In this document: positions 54,177 to 63,241 of the stretch, piece after piece | Layout: every line of letters starts with the position of its first letter | How positions within the stretch are numbered: position 1 is the stretch's first letter | Assembly: GCA_964573255.1 (NCBI GenBank) | Contig: CAZNJB010000010.1 | Location: forward strand, 20,704 to 84,703 | DNA length: 64,000 nucleotides | Source of the DNA: CAYNUJ01 sp964573255 | GTDB lineage: Bacteria; Bacteroidota; Ignavibacteria; Ignavibacteriales; Melioribacteraceae | Direction of reading: 5' to 3' | Notes under the pieces: model-generated | The model's database searches: none | What the model was told of the DNA's origin: nothing | The model's input: the letters and a program-made list of their open reading frames with translations, nothing else | Made by a program: the position numbers and the translations under genes

Positions 54177-56765
54177 ATCTCTGAATTCTTTTTGAGCATT
54201 TGCTTTAACGCTTGCCAAAACAATTCTAATTTTCGCGTAACTCATATTACCCGGTAATCTGGATTTTATATCTTTCAAATTTTCCAATCCCGTAACAATC
54301 TCTTCTTTAATTGTCTTAATAGTTTTTGCATCAAGCAGTTTGTTTATTGGCGTTTGTGGGCGCAAAAGTATTAAAGATTCGATTTGAACTGATACTATTG
54401 TTTCCGGCAGTTTTGTTATTGATACAATTTCTTCAAGTTTGTACCCCTTCTCAATCAATTCCGAAATAGCGGTTAAATTCTCTGGCAAATCATTATCTTT
54501 TTTAGTCTCTTCCTGCTCCTTGCGAAACTGTTTTATTTCATCCAAAAAATCGGCACCGGCTTTAAAAAATAAATTTTGATTGGTGCCGTCTATTGCCATA
54601 AACTGTCCGGGAGAAATAGGTTCTTTTTCCGCAATTGCTCTGAGAACCGTATCGCTGCAAATCAAATTCTCAGTCTGACTAAATTTTTTGGCAACTGCTT
54701 TCCTTACGTTTCTCAATCTATTGAATAGCTGAAGTTGTCTTTCGAAATCGGGCTGCTTTGCCTTCAACTCTGGTTCATCAGTAAAGTTTTCTTTTCCTTT
54801 TTCCGTAAGGCTCAATAAATTATCATAATTGTGAAGCAATCCTTTACCAGTTAGATACGATACAGTGTTCTCGATTTCGTCATTTGAATAATGTTTGCAT
54901 ACACCGTAAGTCGAGAGTTTTTTTTCGTCTGTAGAACGCGCTTTGCCTTGCAATATTTTTATTAAACGGTGTAATCTTAAATTCATCCGATTTTCGTGAA
55001 TGGTTCTAAGAACAGCTTGTGCAATGAATTCGTTCGAGTTGGATTCGTGGGAAGCGTCGGTGCAATTATCGCATTTTTCGCAACGGTATGTTTTATGCTT
55101 TTCTCCGAAATATTCTAAGACATAATTAAATCTACAATTTTCGGTGAAAATGAAATCGACCATTGCATTCAATTTTTCTTTCGCTTTATCATGCCATTTA
55201 TTGATGTTGTCGAAATTCAATTCGAGATACTTTTCATTGCTTCGTGATTTTGTTAGAGCGATATTATGGATTGATGAAGGAATTTTGAGATCGATTATAC
55301 CGGAATTATTCAATTGATTAAAATACTCGAGAACTGATTCTTGAGACAAATCCGCGCGTTCTGCAATTTTAGGAATGTTGACCGTTACTCCACTCATAAA
55401 TAAAGCGCTGCCGTATATTTTAAGCAGTGGAAAAAGTAGATTCTTTTGATTTGCCGGGGCTATAAATCTCAAATATTTTTTTAATTCTTCCGGCGAAAGT
55501 AGTGAACGAATAATCGGCTGCAAATTAAGATTGGTTCTTAATTCGAGTAAACCGGAATCCCGCAAAACTTTTATGCAGGAATTGAAGACTGAAACGGAAA
55601 TATTTTTCAGATTGAAGAAATCTTTTAAATGATTGTCAATAGGGATTTCGGACTCGGGGATGTGTCCCATTGCAGTTGATGTGTAATCGTATAATAAATT
55701 GTAAACGGTTAATACTTCTTCTACTGAAGGAATTGTGACATCAATAAAATGTTCTTGTATTGCAACATCTTTTTCGTCAAACAATAAAAAAGTATGCGAA
55801 GGTTTACCGTCTCTTCCTGCTCTTCCTATTTCCTGATAATAATTTTCGATAGAACCGGGTATGTTGTAATGAATAATTGTTCGGATGTCGGATTTGTCAA
55901 TCCCCATACCGAAAGCGTTAGTTGCACATATAACCTCGGTATTACCCTTGATAAAGTCGTCTTGAATTAATCTTCGTAAATCACTGCCGAGCCCCGCGTG
56001 ATAATAACTAACTTTAAAGGAGGCAGAGGATAAAAATTTGTAAACCGATTCAGCTGCTTTTCGTGTGGAAGTATAAACAATTGCAGGTGTCCCGAATTCA
56101 TTGAGCAATTTAAAAACAAATTCTTTCTTCTTATTTGTTCTTATTACATTTAATGAAAGGTTGTCTCTCGAGAATCCTGAAACAAAAATTTTCGGTTCAA
56201 TTAAGTTTAATTGATTGATTATATCGTTCCGCACTTCTGGAGTGGCAGTAGCAGTGAATGCGGATATATTTTTAACTTCGAGTAAATCTGCAACTTCTCT
56301 TATTTTTCTGTAACTCGGTCTGAAATCCATTCCCCATTCGCTTATGCAATGGGCTTCGTCCACGAATATATTAGTAGGAGTAGTTCCCCTTAACTGTTCG
56401 ATGAATTTTACACTTTCCAATTTTTCAGGAGCCACATACAATAATTTCAATTCACCGCTGCGAATATCGTTTAGAACTTTTTGCTCAGTGAAATAGTCTA
56501 AAGTGCTGTTGATATAAGATGCCGTTCTTTCAATTTTATTTAATGAATCAACTTGATCCTTCATTAAAGCTATTAGGGGAGAGATTACAAGTGAATATCC
56601 GTCCGATATCAAAGCCGGGATTTGATAACAAATAGATTTACCGGCTCCGGTAGGTAATACCGCCAATACATTTTTGTTACTTAGAATTGTATTGATTATC
56701 TCTAATTGTCCGGGACGGAATTCCTGATAACCGAAATATTTTTCTAATGCTTTATAAGGAGTCAA
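54168..56765 (-). CDS. recQ: ATP-dependent DNA helicase RecQ
   Basis: This 865-residue protein is longer than E. coli RecQ (about 610). It has Walker A LPTGAGKSICYQIPAL (about 37-52), FVDEAHCISEWGMDFR (DEAH, about 134-149), AFGMGIDKSDIRTIIHYN and QEIGRAGRDGKPS. The zinc cysteines lie at CRFNY...YRCEKCDNC (about 542-568), followed by an RQC winged helix and an HRDC-like domain (about 680-750). The extra C-terminal 110 residues contain another helix-turn-helix (GYKLEEIVSITKLPETIVS). It unwinds DNA 3'-5' in recombination and repair. The start is TTG. Confidence 0.95.
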   Translation of the reverse strand: MTPYKALEKYFGYQEFRPGQLEIINTILSNKNVLAVLPTGAGKSICYQIPALISDGYSLVISPLIALMKDQVDSLNKIERTASYINSTLDYFTEQKVLNDIRSGELKLLYVAPEKLESVKFIEQLRGTTPTNIFVDEAHCISEWGMDFRPSYRKIREVADLLEVKNISAFTATATPEVRNDIINQLNLIEPKIFVSGFSRDNLSLNVIRTNKKKEFVFKLLNEFGTPAIVYTSTRKAAESVYKFLSSASFKVSYYHAGLGSDLRRLIQDDFIKGNTEVICATNAFGMGIDKSDIRTIIHYNIPGSIENYYQEIGRAGRDGKPSHTFLLFDEKDVAIQEHFIDVTIPSVEEVLTVYNLLYDYTSTAMGHIPESEIPIDNHLKDFFNLKNISVSVFNSCIKVLRDSGLLELRTNLNLQPIIRSLLSPEELKKYLRFIAPANQKNLLFPLLKIYGSALFMSGVTVNIPKIAERADLSQESVLEYFNQLNNSGIIDLKIPSSIHNIALTKSRSNEKYLELNFDNINKWHDKAKEKLNAMVDFIFTENCRFNYVLEYFGEKHKTYRCEKCDNCTDASHESNSNEFIAQAVLRTIHENRMNLRLHRLIKILQGKARSTDEKKLSTYGVCKHYSNDEIENTVSYLTGKGLLHNYDNLLSLTEKGKENFTDEPELKAKQPDFERQLQLFNRLRNVRKAVAKKFSQTENLICSDTVLRAIAEKEPISPGQFMAIDGTNQNLFFKAGADFLDEIKQFRKEQEETKKDNDLPENLTAISELIEKGYKLEEIVSITKLPETIVSVQIESLILLRPQTPINKLLDAKTIKTIKEEIVTGLENLKDIKSRLPGNMSYAKIRIVLASVKANAQKEFRDSL

Positions 56766-56844
56766 TTTTTATTCTTATTTTTAGGTTCATTATTATAATT
56801 ATTCTGTATTTAAAACTAATTAAAAGAATAGATAAATTACATAT

Positions 56845-57765
56845 ATGCTTCAGATAAATCATGTAAATAAATCTTTCGAAGCTACCGTTGCGCTCAACGA
56901 TGTAACACTTAACATAGAAAAGGGTGAATTCTTCGGATTGTTGGGGCCAAACGGCGCAGGTAAAACTACTTTACTAAATATTATAATCGGTTATTTAACA
57001 CCCGAAGCTGGGCATATAGCGATTGACGACGAGGTATTAGTTTATACTGAGTTGGGAATTCGTAAGAAGTTTGGATATGTTCCACAGGATATCGCACTTT
57101 ATCTAGAATTAAGCGCAGAGAGAAATCTGAAAATATTCGGTAATATTTACGGTATTTCGGGCAAACAATTAAACAAAAAGATTGATGAGGTTCTTGAGTT
57201 AGTTCAATTGAACGAAAGAAGGAAAGATAAAGTTAGGGAGTTTTCCGGCGGAATGAAAAGGAGATTGAATTTAGCTGCTTCACTCCTTCACGATCCTGAA
57301 ATACTATTGTGCGATGAGCCTACAGTTGGTGTGGATCCGCAATCGCGTAATGCAATTTTTGATATGTTGACAGAATTGAACCGGAATGGTAAAACGATAA
57401 TTTATACTACACATTATATGGAAGAAGCCGAAAGATTGTGTTCCCGTTTGGCTATAATCGACCGGGGTGAAATCATTGCCGAGGGCGGATTGAAGGATTT
57501 AATAAACCTACTCGATAAAAAAGAGACAGTTAAGATTATTAAAACAACTGATGTGCTTAACCAAAAAGAAGAATTAGAGCAAATCGGAGTTGTTAATGAA
57601 TTTGATGATTACCTTGAACTAATCCCTCAGAATAAATTTAAAAAGATTTCGCAATTATTTTTGAAGCTTGAAGAGATGAATATTCCGGAGGAAGCAATTG
57701 AATTGAGTCGAGCATCTTTAGAGGACGTCTTTTTACATTTGACTGGAAGGAGATTGAGAGATTGA
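56845..57765 (+). CDS. ABC transporter ATP-binding protein (ABC-2 exporter, first pair)
   Basis: This 306-residue ATPase has Walker A GLLGPNGAGKTT (about 33-44), signature REFSGGMKRRLNLAASL (about 132-148), LLCDEPTVGVDPQSR and the switch TTHYMEEAERLC. A C-terminal regulatory domain (about 225-306) follows, as in DrrA-like exporters. It pairs with the permease that overlaps its end. The four genes from here to 60826 are co-transcribed. Substrate unknown. Confidence 0.93.
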   Translation: MLQINHVNKSFEATVALNDVTLNIEKGEFFGLLGPNGAGKTTLLNIIIGYLTPEAGHIAIDDEVLVYTELGIRKKFGYVPQDIALYLELSAERNLKIFGNIYGISGKQLNKKIDEVLELVQLNERRKDKVREFSGGMKRRLNLAASLLHDPEILLCDEPTVGVDPQSRNAIFDMLTELNRNGKTIIYTTHYMEEAERLCSRLAIIDRGEIIAEGGLKDLINLLDKKETVKIIKTTDVLNQKEELEQIGVVNEFDDYLELIPQNKFKKISQLFLKLEEMNIPEEAIELSRASLEDVFLHLTGRRLRD

Positions 57766-59072
57766 AACAAATATTCAGATTATTAAAAAAGGATATAATC
57801 AGATTTTGGGTTGACCGACCGGCGGTTGCGCTAACATTTATTTTACCTGCAATATTGATAATTATATTTGGAAATATATTCGGCGGAAACGGCGGGTCAC
57901 AAGGAAAAATAAGTGTGATTTTGGTAAAGGAAAGTAACGCCCCGATTGCCGAATTGATTGAAAACAAATTGGACTCTTCCAGTACTATTCGTTTGGTTAA
58001 AGTTTATACGAATAAGGAGACAGGAACCTCCGAAGCAATAACGGAAGATAAAGCCAAAGAGTTTGTTGAAAACGGTAAAATATCTACTGCAATTGTCTTA
58101 CCTCAGGATTGTTTTACAGACACTTCTTCTTCGGTAAAAATCAGGATTTACTATGATCCGAAAAATGAGATTGAATTCGCGATGGTGCAGGGCGAAATCC
58201 AGAGAACCATAATGACACAAATCCCCAAAATCATTCCTGTACTGTTGCAGCGAAAAGTTCAAAAAGAATTGGGAATAGATAAGAGCGATGATTTTAAGAG
58301 AGAAATAGCTACAACTGTTTCTCGATATTGGGGAATACCGGAGGATTCCGTACTGAAAATAACAGATCTTAGTTCCATAACTTCTTCCGATGTCGGAAGT
58401 TCTGCAAGCTTATTTAATTCGCTCATTTCAATTGACCAGAAACAATTGGTTGGTAAAGATGTGAAAAATCCGGGTGTTACCAGAACCGCCGGAGGATGGG
58501 CGATGATGTTTCTTCTTTTCACTATTGTTGGGGCGGCAAGTTCTTTGTTCGAAGAAAAACAGGAGGGGACTTTAAAAAGATTATTATGTATGCCCGTTAA
58601 AAGCTCTCATATTTTGTGGAGTAAATTTATTTACTCAATAGTTCTCGGTGTTATTCAATTAATGGTTTTATTCGGTGTTGCTTGGTTATTGTTCGATCTG
58701 GATATATTCTCCAATTTCTGGAATTTATTGATTATAATGATTGCTTCTGCAATGGCTGCAAATTCATTCGGAATGATTATTACTTCCTTTGCAACAAGTA
58801 TGAATCAAGCTAACGGCGTTGCAACACTTCTCATTCTTATTATGTCTGCGATTGGCGGTGCTTGGTTCCCAATAGCTTTATTGCCGGATTGGATGCAGAC
58901 TCTTTCCAAATTTACAATTGTTTATTGGTCAGTTGAAGGATTTTTATCAGTCCTTTGGCGCAATGGCGGATTCGAAGCAATTGCAGTGAATGTACTTATT
59001 CTCGTTTGTATTTCAATTGTGTTAAATTTCTATTCCATTGTTAGAATTAGAAACGGGAAGATATTCAATTGA
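57762..59072 (+). CDS. ABC-2 type permease (first pair)
   Basis: This 436-residue protein starts at TTG inside the stop region of the preceding gene. It has one N-terminal helix (about 23-40, VALTFILPAILIIIFGNIFG), a large extracytoplasmic domain (about 45-235) and five or six helices from about 245 to 430 (FLLFTIVGAASSLFEEKQEG and GVIQLMVLFGVAWLL). This is the ABC2_membrane_3 layout of exporters for lipids, drugs or polymers. It overlaps the next ATPase gene by 4 bases. Confidence 0.9.
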   Translation: MKQIFRLLKKDIIRFWVDRPAVALTFILPAILIIIFGNIFGGNGGSQGKISVILVKESNAPIAELIENKLDSSSTIRLVKVYTNKETGTSEAITEDKAKEFVENGKISTAIVLPQDCFTDTSSSVKIRIYYDPKNEIEFAMVQGEIQRTIMTQIPKIIPVLLQRKVQKELGIDKSDDFKREIATTVSRYWGIPEDSVLKITDLSSITSSDVGSSASLFNSLISIDQKQLVGKDVKNPGVTRTAGGWAMMFLLFTIVGAASSLFEEKQEGTLKRLLCMPVKSSHILWSKFIYSIVLGVIQLMVLFGVAWLLFDLDIFSNFWNLLIIMIASAMAANSFGMIITSFATSMNQANGVATLLILIMSAIGGAWFPIALLPDWMQTLSKFTIVYWSVEGFLSVLWRNGGFEAIAVNVLILVCISIVLNFYSIVRIRNGKIFN

Positions 59073-60004
59073 GTAATCCGGTAATTCAAATTGAAAATTT
59101 AGTTAAGATCTATTCAAATACATTGAGGGGGAAAAAGATTAATGCCTTGAGGGAAGTGAATTTGGAGATCCATCCCGGTATAATATTCGGATTACTCGGT
59201 CCAAACGGTGCGGGCAAAACTACATTGATAAAAATTCTACTTGGTATAACAAAATTAACCTCCGGTTCCGTAACTGTTCTAGGAGCCAAACCTGAAAAAT
59301 ATTTAATAAGAAAGAAGCTTGGTTACCTCCCCGAAAATCATAAGTTCCCGGAATATCTGAACGGATACCAGTTAATGAAATTTTACGGGGAACTTTACGG
59401 GTTAAGAGGTAAGGATTTGGAACGAAGAATTGACGAGAGTTTGCAGCTCGTTAAAATGGAGAAGTGGCGGAAAACCAAATTAAGAAATTATTCTAAAGGA
59501 ATGCTGCAACGGATTGGATTGGCGCAGGCTTTATTCCACGATCCTGAAATAATCATTTTGGACGAACCGACGGACGGAGTCGATCCTATTGGCAGGAAAG
59601 AAATTAGAGAAGTTTTGAATTCATTGAAAGGAAGAGGGAAAACTATCTTTTTGAATTCTCATTTATTGAGTGAAGTCGAATTGATTTCCGATAGAGTCGG
59701 TATTTTGAATGAAGGGGAATTGGTTTACGAAGGTTCAATTGAAGGCTTAACAACGGATAAAAAATCTTATGAAATAATTACCAACGTTTCTTTAGAAGAA
59801 TTGTTAACTACTAAACTAAGCGCTTATCAAATTCAATCGAAAGGGAATAATAAATACTTGCTTTCTCCCGATAAAGATGAAGATTTGAATAATGTAATTG
59901 ATATTATTAGGGGAAGTGGAATTACCATTGAATCTTTCGGCCCGGTTAAAAGTTCACTCGAAGAGAAATTTATTAACTTGATAGATAAAGTCGAGAATGA
60001 ATAA
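59069..60004 (+). CDS. ABC transporter ATP-binding protein (ABC-2 exporter, second pair)
   Basis: This 311-residue ATPase has Walker A LLGPNGAGKTTLIKILLG, signature RNYSKGMLQRIGLAQAL, LDEPTDGVDPIGRKEI and the switch FLNSHLLSEVELI. Signature SKGM replaces the canonical SGGM. It is TTG-started, overlaps the permease before it and abuts the permease after it (TAAATG). Its closest partner is the permease at 60005, giving a second ABC-2 half in the operon. Cargo unknown. Confidence 0.92.
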   Translation: MSNPVIQIENLVKIYSNTLRGKKINALREVNLEIHPGIIFGLLGPNGAGKTTLIKILLGITKLTSGSVTVLGAKPEKYLIRKKLGYLPENHKFPEYLNGYQLMKFYGELYGLRGKDLERRIDESLQLVKMEKWRKTKLRNYSKGMLQRIGLAQALFHDPEIIILDEPTDGVDPIGRKEIREVLNSLKGRGKTIFLNSHLLSEVELISDRVGILNEGELVYEGSIEGLTTDKKSYEIITNVSLEELLTTKLSAYQIQSKGNNKYLLSPDKDEDLNNVIDIIRGSGITIESFGPVKSSLEEKFINLIDKVENE

Positions 60005-60826
60005 ATGAGAAATATTTATATTCTTTCTAAATATACATTCAAAGAAGCGCTTGCAAGAAAAGTATTTCTAACATTTTTCGGTATATCCACATTTATACTT
60101 CTTCTGTTTATCGTTTTATTTGCTTCGGTGGATATGTCTGCATTTATTCCTGCGGATGCCCTGGGAATGAACTCTCAATGGGGATTGAAAGATGGAATAG
60201 TTTCAGGATTGAAATTGCTTCTGATAAATCCATTATACGGCGGAGGATTATTCTTATCTATATTCGCAGCTTCAAGTTTTATCCCGGTAATGCTTGAAAA
60301 AGGAAGTATTGAAATTTTACTTTCAAAACCTGTATCCCGCGCTCAAATTATCATCGGTAAGTTTTTGGGCGTTACCTTTATGGTATTTATGAATATAACA
60401 TATTTTGTTTCAATACTTACAATCTTAATCGGTATAAAATTTCAAGTGTGGGACTTTTTCTTTTTCTCAACTATATTTACGATTACCCTAGCATTCGCAG
60501 TACTTTATTCATTGATAATTTTGATTGGAATTATTACAAAAACATCTCTTCCCGCAATGATACTTTCATATTTAATTTTCTTCATATTATCACCCGTTTT
60601 GAATGCGAGAGACGCTTTTAATTTTAGTCAAACAAATTCATTCTTAAGTACATTAGGAGATATTCTTTATTACATAACTCCGAGAACTTCAGAGCTGGGT
60701 AGTCTCACATTACTAATTTCGGGCGGTGGTGTAATTGAAGATTTTTCCGTTATTATCCATTCTCTTATTTACATAATTCTCATGTTATTATTCTCCATTA
60801 TCATTTTTAATAAAAAAGATTATTAA
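60005..60826 (+). CDS. ABC-2 type permease (second pair)
   Basis: This 273-residue protein has about six transmembrane helices (KVFLTFFGISTFILLLFIVL; GGLFLSIFAASSFIPVMLEK; MFMNITYFVSILTILIGIKF-like region), matching small NosY/ABC2_membrane_2-type permeases. The PVMLEKGSIEILLSKPVSRA loop is typical of this group. It starts immediately after the stop of its ATPase partner and ends the operon. Confidence 0.88.
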   Translation: MRNIYILSKYTFKEALARKVFLTFFGISTFILLLFIVLFASVDMSAFIPADALGMNSQWGLKDGIVSGLKLLLINPLYGGGLFLSIFAASSFIPVMLEKGSIEILLSKPVSRAQIIIGKFLGVTFMVFMNITYFVSILTILIGIKFQVWDFFFFSTIFTITLAFAVLYSLIILIGIITKTSLPAMILSYLIFFILSPVLNARDAFNFSQTNSFLSTLGDILYYITPRTSELGSLTLLISGGGVIEDFSVIIHSLIYIILMLLFSIIIFNKKDY

Positions 60827-60916
60827 ATTTCCTCTTTACTGCCTGATTTTTGATTATTTTTGCTGGTACAAATATTGCAAGTTATAATGACTTGTTAATT
60901 TAATTAAGGGTTAAAC

Positions 60917-61852
60917 ATGGCTGACGATAAGATAAAACTTGAGGATTTAATTACCGGCGTAAAGAAGAGCGAGGGAGAGGAAAAAATTGAGAGTGTCGCA
61001 ATTATTGGCGCAGGAGTAATGGGACGCGGTATTGCTGAAACAATTGCCGCAGCAGGTATTGATGTTTTAGTTGTTGAGAAGGATGAAGAATCAGCGAAGA
61101 GAGCAAAGGAAGAATTAATTAATTATATGCGCCACGAAATTTCACGCTGGGCAATGACCGAAAGTGAAATGAAATCTATTCTTAGCCGCATTAAATGGTA
61201 CTCCGATTTGGAAGTTACTAAAGACGCCGATTTGATAATAGAAGCCGTTGCAGAAAATTATCAATTGAAGAGACGCATTTTTAAAAAACTGGATGAAATC
61301 GTTAGACCCGATACGATTCTGGTTTCAAATACTTCAACACTTTCTTTATCAAAGATAGCAGAGATTACAAATCGACCTGATAAAATTATCGGTTTGCATT
61401 TTCTTAATCCGGTTCCTAAAATTGGATTGGTTGAAGTAATAAAAGCCATCAAAACTTCCGATAAAACGGTAAACTTGATTAAAGAGTTTGTTAACAAGAT
61501 CGGCAAAACACCTGTAGAGGTTTATGAATATCCCGGTTTTGTTACTACTCGTGCAATTGTTCCATTGTTAAATGAAGCTATGTACATATTGCTTGAGGGA
61601 GTTGCTACCGCAACTGATATTGATACGGCGATGAGATTAGGATATGATTTTAAAACAGGTCCGCTCGAAATGGCAGATTCTATGGGGTTGGATGAAGTTT
61701 TGATGTGGATGGAACAGTTGTGGCAAACACTCGGTGAACCGAGATACAGACCTTGTCCTATATTGCGCAAACTTGTACGCGACGGAAAATTAGGTAAAAA
61801 AACTGGAGAAGGTTTCTTCAAATATGATTCAAACGGTAGAATTATAGAATAG
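60917..61852 (+). CDS. 3-hydroxyacyl-CoA (3-hydroxybutyryl-CoA) dehydrogenase
   Basis: This 311-residue NAD(P)-dependent enzyme carries the Rossmann motif VAIIGAGVMGRGIAETIAAAG (about 27-47), then HFLNPVPKIGLVEVIKA (about 158-174) with the catalytic His and the C-terminal KLVRDGKLGKKTGEGFFKY. It has about 25 extra residues at the N-terminus. It oxidises or reduces 3-hydroxyacyl-CoA in beta-oxidation or butyrate-type metabolism. Acetate kinase follows 15 bases later. Confidence 0.93.
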   Translation: MADDKIKLEDLITGVKKSEGEEKIESVAIIGAGVMGRGIAETIAAAGIDVLVVEKDEESAKRAKEELINYMRHEISRWAMTESEMKSILSRIKWYSDLEVTKDADLIIEAVAENYQLKRRIFKKLDEIVRPDTILVSNTSTLSLSKIAEITNRPDKIIGLHFLNPVPKIGLVEVIKAIKTSDKTVNLIKEFVNKIGKTPVEVYEYPGFVTTRAIVPLLNEAMYILLEGVATATDIDTAMRLGYDFKTGPLEMADSMGLDEVLMWMEQLWQTLGEPRYRPCPILRKLVRDGKLGKKTGEGFFKYDSNGRIIE

Positions 61853-61867
61853 TTTAGAGAGTACAAT

Positions 61868-63118
61868 ATGAAAGTTTTAGTGTTGAATTGCGGCAGTTCA
61901 TCAATTAAATATCAAATGATCGAAACGGAAAGCAGGGATGTGCTTGCTAAAGGGATGGTTGAAAGAATTGGAATGAGCAGTGCCGTACTTACTCATACCC
62001 CGAAAGGGAAAGAGAAAATAAGAATTGTGGGCGAAATATTAGACCATACTATTGCTATTGAATATGTAATCGCTGTATTACTTAGTCCCAATCACGGGGT
62101 TATAAAGGACAAGTCCGAGATTGATGCCGTTGGTCACCGAGTTGTACACGGCGGTGAAGACTTTAGCGATTCGGTTCTGATCACGGATAATGTGATGAGA
62201 GTGCTCAAAGAAAATATAGAATTGGCTCCTCTTCATAACCCGCCTAATATAAAGGGTATTCTGGCTTGTAAAGCACACCTGCCCGATACTCCACAGTGCG
62301 GTGTTTTCGATACTGCGTTCCACGCAGGAATGCCGGCTTATGCATATCTTTACGGTATTCCGTACGCTCTTTACAAACGCCATAAAATTAGACGGTATGG
62401 ATTCCACGGAACGTCCCATAGGTATGTTTCTGAGAGAGCCGCATCATTATTGAACAGGGATTTAGCCGACTTAAAAATTATCACTTGCCATCTGGGAAAC
62501 GGTGCAAGTATTGCAGCCGTAAACAAAGGAAAATCTGTTGATACCTCGATGGGATTCACTCCATTGGAAGGATTATTGATGGGTACGAGAAGCGGTGATA
62601 TGGATCCGGCTCTCATAACTTACATAATGGGGAAAGAAGGACTTTCTATCTCCGAAATGAATACTCTGTTAAACAAGCACTCAGGTTTGATGGGCGTTAG
62701 CGGAGAAAGTTCCGATATGAGAGAGATTGAAGAAGCAATGCAGAATGGCAACGAAAGGGCTAAACTTGCATTCGATATTTTTACTTATAGAATTAAAAAA
62801 TATATCGGTGCTTATGCAGCAGCTATGGGTGGAGTTGATGCGTTGGTATTTACCGGCGGGATAGGCGAAAACTCTACTTTGGTAAGAAAAGCAGTTTGCT
62901 CGGGAATGGAATTTCTTGGAATTGAACTTGATCCGAATTTAAACGAAACGGCTACGGGTGAAGCTGAACTTTCTACTTCTTCATCTAAAGTTAAAGTGCT
63001 AAGAATACCTACGAACGAGGAATTAGTAATAGCTCTCGATACTGCAAATATTATTCTTTCTCATGCTAGTAGTACAGCTTCAGAACAGGAAAAAGAAGAT
63101 AGCGAAATTAAAAATTAA
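61868..63118 (+). CDS. ackA: Acetate kinase
   Basis: This 416-residue enzyme interconverts acetyl phosphate and acetate with ATP gain. It begins with the family signature VLVLNCGSSSIKYQ, then GHRVVHGGEDF (about 89-99), VFDTAFHAGMPAYAYLYGIP (about 145-164), FHGTSHRYVSER (about 180-191), HLGNGASIAAV (about 209-219) and FTGGIGENS (about 332-340). Length is typical. No phosphotransacetylase is adjacent. Its partner in the transcript is the hydroxyacyl-CoA dehydrogenase. Confidence 0.98.
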   Translation: MKVLVLNCGSSSIKYQMIETESRDVLAKGMVERIGMSSAVLTHTPKGKEKIRIVGEILDHTIAIEYVIAVLLSPNHGVIKDKSEIDAVGHRVVHGGEDFSDSVLITDNVMRVLKENIELAPLHNPPNIKGILACKAHLPDTPQCGVFDTAFHAGMPAYAYLYGIPYALYKRHKIRRYGFHGTSHRYVSERAASLLNRDLADLKIITCHLGNGASIAAVNKGKSVDTSMGFTPLEGLLMGTRSGDMDPALITYIMGKEGLSISEMNTLLNKHSGLMGVSGESSDMREIEEAMQNGNERAKLAFDIFTYRIKKYIGAYAAAMGGVDALVFTGGIGENSTLVRKAVCSGMEFLGIELDPNLNETATGEAELSTSSSKVKVLRIPTNEELVIALDTANIILSHASSTASEQEKEDSEIKN

Positions 63119-63126
63119 ATAAATAA

Positions 63127-63171
63127 TTCCGCTCCGCATTCATTGTGCCTCCTTAAATTTGCGGAGCGGAA
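63127..63171. other. Long hairpin after ackA without a T-tract
   Basis: A perfect 12-base GC-rich stem (TTCCGCTCCGCA at 63127, TGCGGAGCGGAA at 63160) encloses a 21-base loop. Only ACTTTCC follows, so a classical intrinsic terminator is not supported; it may stop or stabilise the ackA mRNA. Confidence 0.5.
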
Positions 63172-63241
63172 ACTTTCCTTGTGAATTATCTTCTGCAATA
63201 ATATTATATTTCGAAATTAGGTTTAATTGTATGAGGTAACA

